From Candidatus Aenigmatarchaeota archaeon (GTDB lineage: Archaea; Aenigmatarchaeota; Aenigmatarchaeia; QMZP01): a DNA stretch of 46,446 nucleotides. The position numbers and the translations under genes were made by a program. The stretch lies in NCBI GenBank assembly GCA_026397335.1, contig JAPLVB010000041.1, positions 1 to 46,446 of the forward strand, written 5' to 3'. Positions 31,950-41,659 of the stretch are shown piece after piece; the stretch's first letter is position 1; every line of letters starts with the position of its first letter. The notes below the pieces were generated by a model. The model was not told the DNA's origin, made no database searches, and saw nothing but the letters and a program-made list of their open reading frames with translations.

Positions 31950-33197
31950 CTATCCCAGAACCCCCGGCCAGAATGTGGTAAGGATAAGCAGCCCTGAAAG
32001 CATGATAAGGATTCCTGTGGAGCCATAAACAACCACATTGTAGAATCTCGAGTTCACGTAATTCCCCATTATCCGCTCGTTATTGATTATCTTGACAATA
32101 GCAACAAGTATTATCGGAAGGACAAGCCCGTTTATGACCTGGGACGTGAGCATGAGCTGGATCAATGGCATGCCGGGAAGCAGAATCACCCCCACGGATA
32201 TCGCTACCATCGCCCCTATAACTGCATAAAATTGCCTGGCCTCCCTGAGCTTCTTGTTCACTCCGGACTCCCAGCCAAAGGCCTCGCAAACGTAAAAGGC
32301 AGTGGATAACGGAAGGATGAACGCGCCGAAAAGCGCTGCGCCGAAAAGCCCAAGCGCGAAAAGAGTCTCCGCGAAATGGCCTGCCAGAGGTCCCAGAGCA
32401 AGAGCAGCATCCGAGGCGGAATTTATGGCAATTCCGTGCGTGAAAAGCGTGGCCGCGCATGCAACTATAATGAAGAACGAAACCACATCTGTCATTATAC
32501 ACCCGAGTATTACTTCTATCCTGGAATACTTGTAATCCTGGGCCCTTATCCCTTTCTCAACAATTGAGGACTGCAGGTAGAACTGCATCCAGGGAGTTAT
32601 GGTGGTCCCTATCACCCCTATGAGCACAATAAGGTAAGCTGATGTGAAGACAAAGGACGGTGTCACAGTCTGACTCGCGACCTCTCCCCAGTTAGGGTTT
32701 GCCATTATCCCGGACAGGACGTACGAGACATAGAAAACTATCATGAGCAGGAGAATCCTCTCAAGGAACTTGTAGTTGGACTTGAGAATGAGAGTGACCA
32801 CAATAACCGCGCAAAGCGGGACAAGCAGGTATTTGCTCAGCCCGAAAATCTCACCCGCGGCAGCTATGCCCGCGAATTCCGAGACAGTTGTGGAAAAGTT
32901 CGCGATAAGCAGCCCAATCATTATCAGGAACGTGATTTTTATGCCGAAGTTCTCGCGAATGAGATCGGAAAGGCCTTTTCCGCTGACAGCCCCCATGCGG
33001 GCGCACATCTCCTGCACGATTATGAGGAGCAGTGTTATCGGAATGAGAGTCCAGAGAATGGAGTATCCGAACTGCGCACCTGCCACGGAATAAGTTGCAA
33101 TACCTCCCGCATCATTGTCCACGTTTGCCGTTATCAGCCCCGGGCCGACAACAGCGAGAAAAAGAAGAAACCGTTTCCTGCTAATCTTGGGCCTCAC
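31950..33197 (-). CDS. NRAMP-related divalent metal transporter
   Basis: 415 residues with about 11 membrane segments. The fold is NRAMP: VGPGLITANVDNDAGGIATY occupies helix 1, where classical NRAMP has DPGN, and TTITPWMQFYLQSS occupies helix 6, where classical NRAMP has MPH. These changes are like the NRAMP-related magnesium transporters, which lack the Met that selects transition metals. It starts with GTG at 33197, overlapping the TGA of the MgtE_N/CBS gene (GTGA), so the two are translationally coupled. Likely imports Mg2+ or a related ion; the substrate is inferred. Confidence 0.85.
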   Translation of the reverse strand: MRPKISRKRFLLFLAVVGPGLITANVDNDAGGIATYSVAGAQFGYSILWTLIPITLLLIIVQEMCARMGAVSGKGLSDLIRENFGIKITFLIMIGLLIANFSTTVSEFAGIAAAGEIFGLSKYLLVPLCAVIVVTLILKSNYKFLERILLLMIVFYVSYVLSGIMANPNWGEVASQTVTPSFVFTSAYLIVLIGVIGTTITPWMQFYLQSSIVEKGIRAQDYKYSRIEVILGCIMTDVVSFFIIVACAATLFTHGIAINSASDAALALGPLAGHFAETLFALGLFGAALFGAFILPLSTAFYVCEAFGWESGVNKKLREARQFYAVIGAMVAISVGVILLPGMPLIQLMLTSQVINGLVLPIILVAIVKIINNERIMGNYVNSRFYNVVVYGSTGILIMLSGLLILTTFWPGVLG

Positions 33198-34513
33198 CTC
33201 ACCACCCTCCTTCCCTGGGAGCCATTAAACCTTCCGTTAAATCTCCTTGTCCTTGGAGCGAAGTAGCGCCTTCTCTTCCACGCCTTCGGCATGACCTCTG
33301 CTAAAACATCATCCGCTTTCACAACGCCTTTGAGCACGCCATTCTCATCAACCACTGGAAGGACGAAGAGGTTGTACTTGGAAAGCGCGTTTGCAGCATC
33401 CTGTTTCGAGGTGTTCGTGGCAAGCTTGATTATTTTTGTTTTCATCAGGTCCTGGATTTTTTCCTTTGCCGGTGCGGTCACAAGCGTCCCGAGAGGCAGA
33501 AAACCCTGCAGCTTGTGTTCCCTGTCCACAACATAAATCCTGTACATCTTGTCAGAACCCGGTTTCATCTTCCTAAGGAACTCTATCGTGTTCTGCGCCG
33601 TGTAATCGCTCGGGATAGACACGAACTCCGTATGCATTATAGAACCCACGGACATGTCAGGATATCCCATTATCTCCCTGATCTTCCTGGCAACATCCCT
33701 GTTCATGCTCCTGAATATGTCGCTTTTCATGTGCTCAGGCATCACGCTTATTATGTCAGCCGCGTGGTTGGGAGGTATGTTCTCAAGTATCTCAAGTATG
33801 TTATTCAGCTTCATTGCGCGCAGGAAAGATTTCTGGACCTCAGGCTCTGACTCTATCATGGTCTGTGCGGCCTTGTCCTTGTCCAAGGCATTGAAAATCA
33901 GCTCCCTCTCCTTGTATGTGAGGTCCTCCATGAGGTCCGCAATGTCCGCAGGGTGCAGGTCCGCTATCTTGCTCCTCTTGAGCTTTATGTGCAGCTTCTG
34001 GATTTCCGGGTCAAGCGGCTCCACGAACTCCCATGGTATTATGTGCTCGCTGATCTTGGAACTTATCATCTCTCCCAGCCTCTCTCCTGCAAGGGAGCGG
34101 ATGAAGCTTTTTGCCCCCACACAAACAGCGGCTATGCAGAATTTCTCCTCAATCTTCCCGAGAAGGACATCATTCACCCTCACGACCTTTAGCCCGTCCA
34201 CATCTATTATCTGCTTGTCCACAAGCCTGCTCACAATAAGCTCTTTCTCCTGCTCGAAGGTCGGGTTCAGCTCGCTTTCAGGCGCGTTAAGATAGACGTC
34301 CGCGTCTATGCGGTTGTTTGAAGTGTTGTCCCTGAGCTCCTTCACGAACCTCCAGGGTATCTTCTTGCGGTACTTGTTCCTCGAAGAATAGATCAGGTGG
34401 CATATCTCAGCGTATTTCTCCCCGTCAGTGAAGGCCATGTCCACCAGGCTGCCTATGTTCTTTCCCTCGGAATCATATACAGGCCTCCCCTTCAGCTGGC
34501 TGAAATAAACCAT
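33194..34513 (-). CDS. PRC-barrel/MgtE_N/CBS regulatory protein, partner of the NRAMP transporter
   Basis: 439 residues, soluble. Order: PRC-barrel-like region (1-60, GRPVYDSEGKNIGSLVDMAF), a second such repeat (about 95-165), an MgtE N-domain (about 185-285; LHPADIADLMEDL, IPPNHAADIISVMPEHMKSD), then two CBS domains (about 295-415; VGSIMHTEFVSIPSDYT, VKADDVLAEVMP) and a basic tail. MgtE_N plus CBS is the Mg2+ sensor of MgtE channels, here without a channel. The adjacent coupled NRAMP gene probably supplies the pore. GGTGAT precedes the ATG. The split architecture suits sensor-gated transport, which is inference. Confidence 0.87.
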   Translation of the reverse strand: MVYFSQLKGRPVYDSEGKNIGSLVDMAFTDGEKYAEICHLIYSSRNKYRKKIPWRFVKELRDNTSNNRIDADVYLNAPESELNPTFEQEKELIVSRLVDKQIIDVDGLKVVRVNDVLLGKIEEKFCIAAVCVGAKSFIRSLAGERLGEMISSKISEHIIPWEFVEPLDPEIQKLHIKLKRSKIADLHPADIADLMEDLTYKERELIFNALDKDKAAQTMIESEPEVQKSFLRAMKLNNILEILENIPPNHAADIISVMPEHMKSDIFRSMNRDVARKIREIMGYPDMSVGSIMHTEFVSIPSDYTAQNTIEFLRKMKPGSDKMYRIYVVDREHKLQGFLPLGTLVTAPAKEKIQDLMKTKIIKLATNTSKQDAANALSKYNLFVLPVVDENGVLKGVVKADDVLAEVMPKAWKRRRYFAPRTRRFNGRFNGSQGRRVVR

Positions 34514-34636
34514 AAATCACCTTATCTCATAAAATGCGAACAATATAATTTATTTGGATTAACCCTCTTTTATTGGTTAGGAATTTATATAAGGGCGGGG
34601 ACACGCCTTTATTTATACCAAAACCGATAATAATTT

Positions 34637-35146
34637 ATGAAAAAGGAATTGTTTCCAGCAGCGTTCCTGCTGTCACTTTTTCTGATTCCTCTTGCGAGCG
34701 CCTCAGGCGTAACACGCTCCTTCTCAAAGAGCCCTGTATACCCCGGAGAAACAGTCATAGTCACCCTTGATGTGGCTGTCACAGGAGAGGAAACATACTA
34801 CCTGATAGATGAAGCTGTTCCGCAGGGATGGACCATAATAAACCCCGACCCGGCAACACAGGCAGGGCACTTTAAAGTGGCGGTTATACAGGGGGCAAAA
34901 AACACTTCCTATACATATGAGGTGAAAGCTCCGGCCCTGGAGGGAACCTCCACATTCTCCGGAACGTACATGTTCGAGGGAATGAAGTCACAGGGCTCTA
35001 TTGGAGGACAGCAGGAAATAACAGCTGGCACCGGATCACAAACAGCAAAACCCGGCTATGAAGTCCTGATAGCTCCTGTTGTTATTATTGGAGCTCTGGC
35101 AATTTCATTTGCCCTTTACAAGTCAAAGTCCAGGCAGCATGGATAA
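34637..35146 (+). CDS. Secreted beta-sandwich surface protein, C-terminal anchor
   Basis: 169 residues. Signal peptide to about 22 (ASASGVTRSFS), then a single beta-sandwich domain: SPVYPGETVIVTLDVAVTGE, YYLIDEAVPQGWTIINPDP, NTSYTYEVKAPALEGTSTFS. A hydrophobic segment (VLIAPVVIIGALAISFALY) and basic end form a membrane anchor. The domain is homologous to residues 25-150 of the next protein, so the pair arose by duplication. TATA-like TTTATTTATACC stands about 20 nt upstream. Overlaps the next gene by 8 bp. Confidence 0.75.
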   Translation: MKKELFPAAFLLSLFLIPLASASGVTRSFSKSPVYPGETVIVTLDVAVTGEETYYLIDEAVPQGWTIINPDPATQAGHFKVAVIQGAKNTSYTYEVKAPALEGTSTFSGTYMFEGMKSQGSIGGQQEITAGTGSQTAKPGYEVLIAPVVIIGALAISFALYKSKSRQHG

Positions 35147-36968
35147 AAAACCAGTTCCCTTGGTGTGCATTTTTTCACTTTTATTACTAGTTTCTCTCTG
35201 CCAGGCATCCTCAGTCTCCAGGACCTTCTCAAAAACCACAGCAAGCCCCCTGGAGAATATAAACGTTAACCTTACAGTTTCCATAACAGCCCCCCAGGAC
35301 ACTTATTACGCGATAGATGAAACTTACCCTTCCGGCTGGACAGTGATGAGCACACCAGGGGATACCAGCCAGTCAGGCCATGTGAAGTTCATCGTTTTGG
35401 ATAATGCTGTGAATACCAACCATACATATGTGATTAGGGTCCCTGCAAGTTCCGGGACCTACACTTTCTCAGGTGTGTACATGTTCAATACCACTTACCC
35501 AAATGAGCTTGCGATTTCAGGCCAGACCCAGGTCCAGGTGACGGCTGGCTGCGTTAATTCAACCTTCTACAGGGATTCTGACAGTGACGGTTACGGGAAT
35601 TCTTCCTGGACAATACTGAACTGCACAGCGCCTGCAGGCTATGTATCCAACAGCCTTGACTGCAATGACTCCAACTTTAACATAAAACCAAATGCAACTG
35701 AAATATGCAACGGGTTTGATGACAACTGCGACGGGTTTATAGACCCTGGCTGCGGCGGGCCAATAACAGTAACGACCGGTTATTATGACGGCTCAACAAC
35801 CAATTTCTCTTCAATCAATGTTTCCAGGAATATAACAGGAATGATTCTGGAGAAGCTGGGAGCAGGGAAGATAGCATTCAGGGAGAATATAAGTTTCAGC
35901 CAGAGCGTGAACCTTGATTCCCAGACAAACATTTCATTCAACCGCATTTACATAAACACCACGGCCTTCCAGATGCTCAACAGGTCCGCAACAGTCCACA
36001 TATACGGCCTTTCCTTTGTCAACCCTGTTATCCAAAAGGATGGCTCTGCATGCCCCTCAAGCATATGCACTTTCGTGAGCTATTCAGGCGGCATCCTCAT
36101 ATTCAATGTATCCCACTTCACCACATATTCAGCTGCAGAAGGCGGGCCTGTGTGCGGAAACCTCAACTGCGAAACCACACTGGGAGAAACATGCTCCTCC
36201 TGCCCCGGAGACTGCGGCCAGTGCCCGTGCCCCTCAGGCCAGACCAGATGCTCGGACGGTGCGTGCAGGACAGACTGCGGTGGCGGAGGCGGAGGCGGAG
36301 GAGGAGGCGGGGGTGGAGGCTCTGCATGCACGAACGGACAGACAAGGGCATGTTCAATCGCCCACAAAGGGGTGTGCGCCTCTGGAACAGAGAACTGCAC
36401 CAACGGGGTTTGGGCAGGCTGCCCCACACCCTCAAGTGAAATATGCAATCATATAGATGATGACTGCAACGGAATCACGGACAACGGCCTGGTATGCGAA
36501 TGCTTTATCGGGGATACCAGACCATGCGGCTCAAATGTTGGCGAATGCAGGGAAGGCACAGCCCAGTGTTTAGGCGGCGCATGGGCCGAATGTTCAGGCA
36601 ACATCAAGCCATCCTCAGAAGTATGCAACGGGAAGGATGATGACTGCGACGGGATTGCAGACAATAACTGCACCGCAATAACTTCCGTATGCCAGGACGG
36701 CCTGATTCCTGAAGAAGGCTGCATGTGCGGGGACAAGTTTTACACGCTCGGATTCTGTTATGGAGGGGTTTATTCCGAAACAGGCCCTGAGGAGTTCCCG
36801 TGGATAACAGTCACGATATTCGGGGTGATAATCATCCTTGTCGTCACGATAATCATAATCTACAAGGAATTCCACAGGAAAGGGAAGACCCAAGTCACAT
36901 GGGATGATATTCTCCAGAAATACAAGTCAAGCTTTTACAAGCTGACAGGTCGTGATTACTGGATATAA
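35139..36968 (+). CDS. Large anchored surface protein with MopE-like CNGxDDNCDG repeats
   Basis: 609 residues. Signal peptide (about 1-22); a beta-sandwich domain like that of the preceding gene; YRDSDSDGYGNSS (Asp-rich calcium-type motif); three MopE-type metal-binding repeats (EICNGFDDNCDGFIDPGC, EICNHIDDDCNGITD, EVCNGKDDDCDGIADNNC); a beta domain; a Cys-rich segment (CGNLNCETTLGETCSSCPGD); and a run of 14 Gly from about 384. One membrane helix (about 550-575) and a short cytoplasmic basic tail (YKEFHRKGKTQVTWDDILQ) end it. The start 35139 gives an 8-bp overlap with the upstream gene. Confidence 0.82.
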   Translation: MDKKPVPLVCIFSLLLLVSLCQASSVSRTFSKTTASPLENINVNLTVSITAPQDTYYAIDETYPSGWTVMSTPGDTSQSGHVKFIVLDNAVNTNHTYVIRVPASSGTYTFSGVYMFNTTYPNELAISGQTQVQVTAGCVNSTFYRDSDSDGYGNSSWTILNCTAPAGYVSNSLDCNDSNFNIKPNATEICNGFDDNCDGFIDPGCGGPITVTTGYYDGSTTNFSSINVSRNITGMILEKLGAGKIAFRENISFSQSVNLDSQTNISFNRIYINTTAFQMLNRSATVHIYGLSFVNPVIQKDGSACPSSICTFVSYSGGILIFNVSHFTTYSAAEGGPVCGNLNCETTLGETCSSCPGDCGQCPCPSGQTRCSDGACRTDCGGGGGGGGGGGGGGSACTNGQTRACSIAHKGVCASGTENCTNGVWAGCPTPSSEICNHIDDDCNGITDNGLVCECFIGDTRPCGSNVGECREGTAQCLGGAWAECSGNIKPSSEVCNGKDDDCDGIADNNCTAITSVCQDGLIPEEGCMCGDKFYTLGFCYGGVYSETGPEEFPWITVTIFGVIIILVVTIIIIYKEFHRKGKTQVTWDDILQKYKSSFYKLTGRDYWI

Positions 36969-37050
36969 AACCCGGAAACTCTATAGAAACCATGTGCCTG
37001 ACAAAGAGTGGTTCTGCTACTCTTAAACCCGGCTGGCAAAATATTAATTA

Positions 37051-38113
37051 ATGAAAAGAATGCTTGCATTTCTTGGGGCAGCCGTTCTCCTATTTATTTG
37101 CATCCCGCAGGCAAAAGCAGCCACCATAAACGCAGCCAGCTGCTCTCAAGTCGATGTACAGACAGCCATTGACTCTGCGCGGAGCGGAGACACAGTGCAG
37201 GTACCGGCAGGTGAGTGTGTATGGTCGACTCCTTCTTATTCTATTTTAAGAGATGGTTATCTGCCTGCAGTAGGCATTAATAAGTCGATAATATTAAGAG
37301 GAGCAGACATTGACTTAACAAATATAATTGATGCGACACCAAATTCTTATGATAAGGATTTAATACGTGTTAATGGAGTGAATGGTTTTAGGATAACTGG
37401 ATTCACATTTAAGAATTTAAATAATACGGCAATTCAAGTGCATGCAAGTAAAAACTGGAGAATTGATAATTGCAGGTTTGCGGATGGCGATGCTGGCGTT
37501 GTAACATCAGGAGATTCACCTTATGGCGTGGTTGATAGTTGCATTTTCGATGGACCAGATAGGGCGTACAACAGACAGCAACAATGACGGGGTGCAGGAT
37601 TTAGTACCTTTGTTTGTATGGGGCAATAAGGATGATGGAGTAATTAAAAATATGACTATTAGTGGATGCGATGTAGTACCTACTACTTACCTCAAAGAAG
37701 GCCGTGATTTTTATAACAACGCTGTCACCTATAATCCTTTAACAGGGATGTATGAAGCTCAATTCAGAGATGACGACGGTTCAATCAAGCAATGGAAGTA
37801 CAAGCCTTACACCTATCCTCATCCTTTGACTCTTGTCCCTTTTGGCACGAATATCTGCGGGGAAGGAGTTATCAGCTCTTCATGCTGGTGCGAAGGCATG
37901 AAGTCAACCGGCTACTGCTGCCATGGCTATTATCAGATGCAAAGCTGTGATAGTGGGAGTGGTTGTGTTTTGCGTGGTGACTTGAACTGCAACGGCTGCA
38001 TGGAAGATTTAGAGCTCTCCGCCTTCATAGACAGGTGGAAGATCTCGAACCAGGACGTGACACTGAAGGAGCTGATAGAGGCAATTGGGCTGTGGAAAAA
38101 GCCATGCCCCTGA
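37051..38113 (+). pseudogene. Secreted pectate-lyase-like beta-helix protein, broken by frame change
   Basis: The ATG at 37051 opens a signal peptide (to about 24, QAKA) and a beta-helix start: VDVQTAIDSARSGDTVQVPAG, VNGVNGFRITGFTFKNLNN, RIDNCRFADGDAGVV, DSCIFDG. That frame stops at 37587. A second frame resumes near 37570 as GRTTDSNNDGVQDLVPLFVW and ends at 38113 with a dockerin-like tail, DLNCNGCMEDLELSAFIDRW. The join lacks beta-helix rungs, so a deletion is likely. The middle (about 37220-37800) is AT-richer than either side. It is either a decayed surface gene or an assembly fault. Confidence 0.7.
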
Positions 38114-38114
38114 C

Positions 38115-39776
38115 CTATTTGTGCGCAAAGAATATTGTAACCAGGCCATTCTCTACCTTATCCATCCTCCCGAAACCCACCCTTTCCATTTGAATAAGGG
38201 TTCCGGGTTTAAGCTTGGCAAGATTCGGCTCCCCAATCCCTTTGATGATTTTTTCAGGGGTGACAATTCTGACTGTGACGTTCGGCTCGGAAACCCACTG
38301 GATTTTCTGCATATCCCTGACAATCTCATTCCCTGTGTAATATCCCTCTTTCCCTTTCAAGTGTATGTTCCCCAGGCCCTTTAGCCTGAAAACCCTGTCA
38401 TCAAGATTGGAGAAATCTTCTCCTGAAATCCAGATGCTCTCCAGGTTAACAGGAATCTTCTTCTTCCCCCTCTCCGGGAAGTCCGGATGCAAAGGCTCCT
38501 CCACCACCTTTATTCTGGGAGAGGACCGGACAGAAATCCTGACAGGCTCTTTCACGACCATGTACCTGTTCGCCAGAGGGTCTATAATCTTCCTGTTTAT
38601 CCCCTCTATATTCTCCCATCCAAGGCGGATGTCATTCTTGGAGAGGCCTGTGTTCTCTGCGAGCTGCCTGAACATGTCCGGAAGGAACCCCCTCCTGACA
38701 AGCGCCCGCACTGTATGCAATTTGGGGTCATCCCATCCTGATACTTTTTTCTGCGCAATCCATTCCTTTATATCCCTGGTGTGCAGCTTCTCCCCGGGCA
38801 GGTAAATCATCCCGAAGTTCAGGACAGTTGGAGTCTTCCAGCCCAGCGCGTCATAGATTTTTTTCTGGATGGCTGTGTTGTGCTCGTGCTCCTTCCCCCT
38901 GAACACATGAGTGACCCCAAGCTCGTGGTCATCTATAACATTCGCATAATTATACAAAGGCCACACCATATATTTCTTTCCCTGCAGCGGATGTTTCTCC
39001 TCCGAAATCCTGAACACAGCCGGGTTCCTCAGGGCAGGATTCGGTTCTCTCATGGACGTCCGGAAGCGAAACACAACCTCCCCTTCCTTATGCTTTCCCG
39101 CAAGAGCATCCTTCCACACCTTCAGGTTCTTCTGGGCAGTTGCCCTCTCGTCCGGGCAGGGCCTTTTCTTTTTGCTAAACTCCCTGAACTTCTCAGCAGA
39201 ACAGAAGCATGCGAAAATCCTCCTCTTCCTTATGAGCCTTGCGGCAAAGAGATAGTATCTTTCCATCCTGCAGGACTGGATTACTGTAAGGCCAGGCTTC
39301 ACCCCGATGCTCTTGAGGTCCTCCTTTATCATGTCATAGTACTCTTTCGAGACCTTGGACGAGTCCGTGTCCTCGAACCTGAGTATGAACTTCCCCCTGT
39401 ATTTTTTCGCGTACAGGTAGTTTATCATGACAGCCCTGAGCACATGAGAAATGTTAAGGGGTCCTGTGGGCGAGGGCGCGAATCTTGTGACAACTCTCCC
39501 TGTTCTTGCCCCCGGCAGATCCGGAAGTCCCTCCTGACTCTTTGACGGCTTCTTCAGCAGTTCCGGAGCGAGAGTCTCAAGCCATACCTTCTGCTGTTCC
39601 GGGGAAATAGAGTTAATCTGTTTTACAGCCTGCTCTATCTCCTTGCGGACTTCCTGGACTTTCTTCCGGAGAGCAGGCTCCCCCGCCATCACTTTCCCGA
39701 GGACCGCTCCGGAGTCTGCCTTCCCGCTGTAGAAAATGGCGTTCTGCAGGACATACTTCAGAACAATCTCTCTCAT
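38115..39776 (-). CDS. gltX: Glutamyl-tRNA synthetase, archaeal type
   Basis: 553 residues. The archaeal/eukaryotic-type class I fold is seen in TRFAPSPTGPLNISHVLRAV (HIGH motif as NISH, 108-111), FILRFEDTDSSKVSKEYYD, VTHVFRGKEHEHNTAIQKKI and SGWDDPKLHTVRALVRRGF. The KMSKS region reads KLHTRDIKEW, a variant. A long N-terminal domain (1-90) is present. Archaeal GluRS is commonly non-discriminating and also charges tRNA-Gln. It ends 1 bp from the convergent broken beta-helix gene. Confidence 0.93.
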   Translation of the reverse strand: MREIVLKYVLQNAIFYSGKADSGAVLGKVMAGEPALRKKVQEVRKEIEQAVKQINSISPEQQKVWLETLAPELLKKPSKSQEGLPDLPGARTGRVVTRFAPSPTGPLNISHVLRAVMINYLYAKKYRGKFILRFEDTDSSKVSKEYYDMIKEDLKSIGVKPGLTVIQSCRMERYYLFAARLIRKRRIFACFCSAEKFREFSKKKRPCPDERATAQKNLKVWKDALAGKHKEGEVVFRFRTSMREPNPALRNPAVFRISEEKHPLQGKKYMVWPLYNYANVIDDHELGVTHVFRGKEHEHNTAIQKKIYDALGWKTPTVLNFGMIYLPGEKLHTRDIKEWIAQKKVSGWDDPKLHTVRALVRRGFLPDMFRQLAENTGLSKNDIRLGWENIEGINRKIIDPLANRYMVVKEPVRISVRSSPRIKVVEEPLHPDFPERGKKKIPVNLESIWISGEDFSNLDDRVFRLKGLGNIHLKGKEGYYTGNEIVRDMQKIQWVSEPNVTVRIVTPEKIIKGIGEPNLAKLKPGTLIQMERVGFGRMDKVENGLVTIFFAHK

Positions 39777-39934
39777 GGATATTATTTTACGCAGCAGAAT
39801 AATAAGCTAATCCGCCGTCCAATGCTTTATAGAGCGGAAAACACTAATAAAAACCAAAAACAAAATATTCAAGATAGGATATTGACAGCCGCATATTTTT
39901 CAAGCGGCCGCCTTTCCAATAAAAGGAGAATAGA

Positions 39935-41626
39935 ATGAAACTCATAAAGGGAAAGAAATCCGCGGATGAGAAAGACAAGAAGCAGCCCGCCAAGCCAGCA
40001 AAGCAGGAAAAAATCCCTGAGCCGCCCGCACCGGTAAGGATACAGATAGAGCCCAGGAAAGCCAGCAACATTTCCCTTGAAGTGGCCAAGGATAAATCGG
40101 GAAAGAAGGCAGCCAAACCCAGCGTCACTGTTTCTATTTTTGATTCTGCAGCTCCTTCGAGGAGTCCTAAGGCTCCGAAAAAGCAGAAACCAGTGGAGAG
40201 CAAAAAGCCTGCTGCCCCGGTCAAGAAAGAAGCTGCCTTAATTCCCAAGCCAAAGCCTGTGGAAAAGAAAGAGAAGCCAGCAAAACTTCCCATCCCCATA
40301 TCAGACAGCAAACTCCAGGCAGAACCTCAGGACATAAAAAAACTCAGGGAAAGGATTGATTTTTTTGACAAATCCTTCGGCGTTATGGTGAGGGAGGTAA
40401 ACAACCTCAAAACCAGGATTCCCGACCTGCCGGACAGGAAACAGATTGACCAGCTAAAGAAGATTGCAGAAAAAAGGGAAGAACCAGCCCGGGTGTCAGA
40501 CTCCGAGATAAAGTCAATAAGGCAGTTCACTGCCAAGTCAGACTACCTTGACAACCAGATTGCAGGATTAAAGGTAAATCTTAACAACAGACTGGAAACG
40601 CTAGATACCTTCACACAGAGGGTCAATTCCATACAAAAAGACCTTGGTGACATAAAGATAAAGCTGGCGTCCTCCAAGGAACTGAAGGCGGACAAAGAGA
40701 TTTCCGAGCTGAAGGAAAGGATGGATGAGATGGAATCCCTCCTGGCGAAGTTCTCCGACAGGTTCAGGGAATACAAGCCAGGCAAGCCAATGGCTCCGGA
40801 CACAAAGGAAATGAAAACGGTTATAGATAAGATATCCGGCATGGAAGGCGAAATGAAGACCATGAAGGAAAAAATCCTTTCCATGAACAACCAGATTGCG
40901 GGATTGGGCGAATCAAAACCGCAACCCCAGGGCGCGGATTTCAGCCCCGACCTGGCAAAAAACATAAGCGACAGGCTTGACACTTTTGATTCCCGCATAA
41001 CAGGGATAACGGACAAGCTCATGAAGCTTGGCGAGGACATGCAGAAGCTCACAAGCTATTTCATGGAAGGGATAAAACACATAGAAGCAAGGATAAATGT
41101 TATGGAAAAGGAAAAGGAAGCGCAGTCGCGTTTGTCCGCTCCTGAAAGCGGGTCCGAATTCGTTCCCACTACCTACCGCTCCCATCTAAAGAGGGAGCCT
41201 GAGGAAGAGGTCGATACGGAAGAGGATGATTATGAGAGACCCAGAAGGTTTTTAGCTCCTGCAGGCCCAAAAGTAGCCATGCCTCAGCCTCCTCCAAAAC
41301 CACCTTCTGTCCAGCCTGCCATGCCAGGCCCCTCGTTTGGAAGGGATTATTCACAATCCCCTGTCACAGGTCCAACATTTGGAAGGAATGAGCCTCCTCC
41401 CGCACCCGTACCTGATAGGGGTAACATGTTCACAAAACTCAGGGAAAGCACAGTCATAAGAAGGCCCATCCCTCAAGAAGATCCTGACATGGACATACTC
41501 ATGGAGCACATAAGTGAAAGCAGGCAGAAGCAGGAAAGCCGCGAAAAAATCCAGCGCGACCTCCTTAACGCAGGCTTCGAGCAGGACCTGATAAACAAGG
41601 CTTTCATGCGGTTCAGGGTCGGGTAG
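39935..41626 (+). CDS. Long coiled-coil protein with basic/proline-rich ends
   Basis: 563 residues. The N-terminal 110 residues are Lys/Pro/Ala-rich (GKKSADEKDKKQPAKPAKQE). Residues about 125-400 form an extended coiled coil of heptads (DIKKLRERIDFFDKSFGVMV; KELKADKEISELKERMDEME; EARINVMEKEKEAQ). A Pro-rich linker (about 450-490) leads to a small helical C-terminal domain, REKIQRDLLNAGFEQDLINK. GGAG 6 nt before the ATG. No family recognised. Such proteins in archaea can be structural or chromosome-linked, but nothing here proves it. Confidence 0.75.
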   Translation: MKLIKGKKSADEKDKKQPAKPAKQEKIPEPPAPVRIQIEPRKASNISLEVAKDKSGKKAAKPSVTVSIFDSAAPSRSPKAPKKQKPVESKKPAAPVKKEAALIPKPKPVEKKEKPAKLPIPISDSKLQAEPQDIKKLRERIDFFDKSFGVMVREVNNLKTRIPDLPDRKQIDQLKKIAEKREEPARVSDSEIKSIRQFTAKSDYLDNQIAGLKVNLNNRLETLDTFTQRVNSIQKDLGDIKIKLASSKELKADKEISELKERMDEMESLLAKFSDRFREYKPGKPMAPDTKEMKTVIDKISGMEGEMKTMKEKILSMNNQIAGLGESKPQPQGADFSPDLAKNISDRLDTFDSRITGITDKLMKLGEDMQKLTSYFMEGIKHIEARINVMEKEKEAQSRLSAPESGSEFVPTTYRSHLKREPEEEVDTEEDDYERPRRFLAPAGPKVAMPQPPPKPPSVQPAMPGPSFGRDYSQSPVTGPTFGRNEPPPAPVPDRGNMFTKLRESTVIRRPIPQEDPDMDILMEHISESRQKQESREKIQRDLLNAGFEQDLINKAFMRFRVG

Positions 41627-41659
41627 CTCAGGATTTCGGCTCTGCAGAATATGCTCAAA

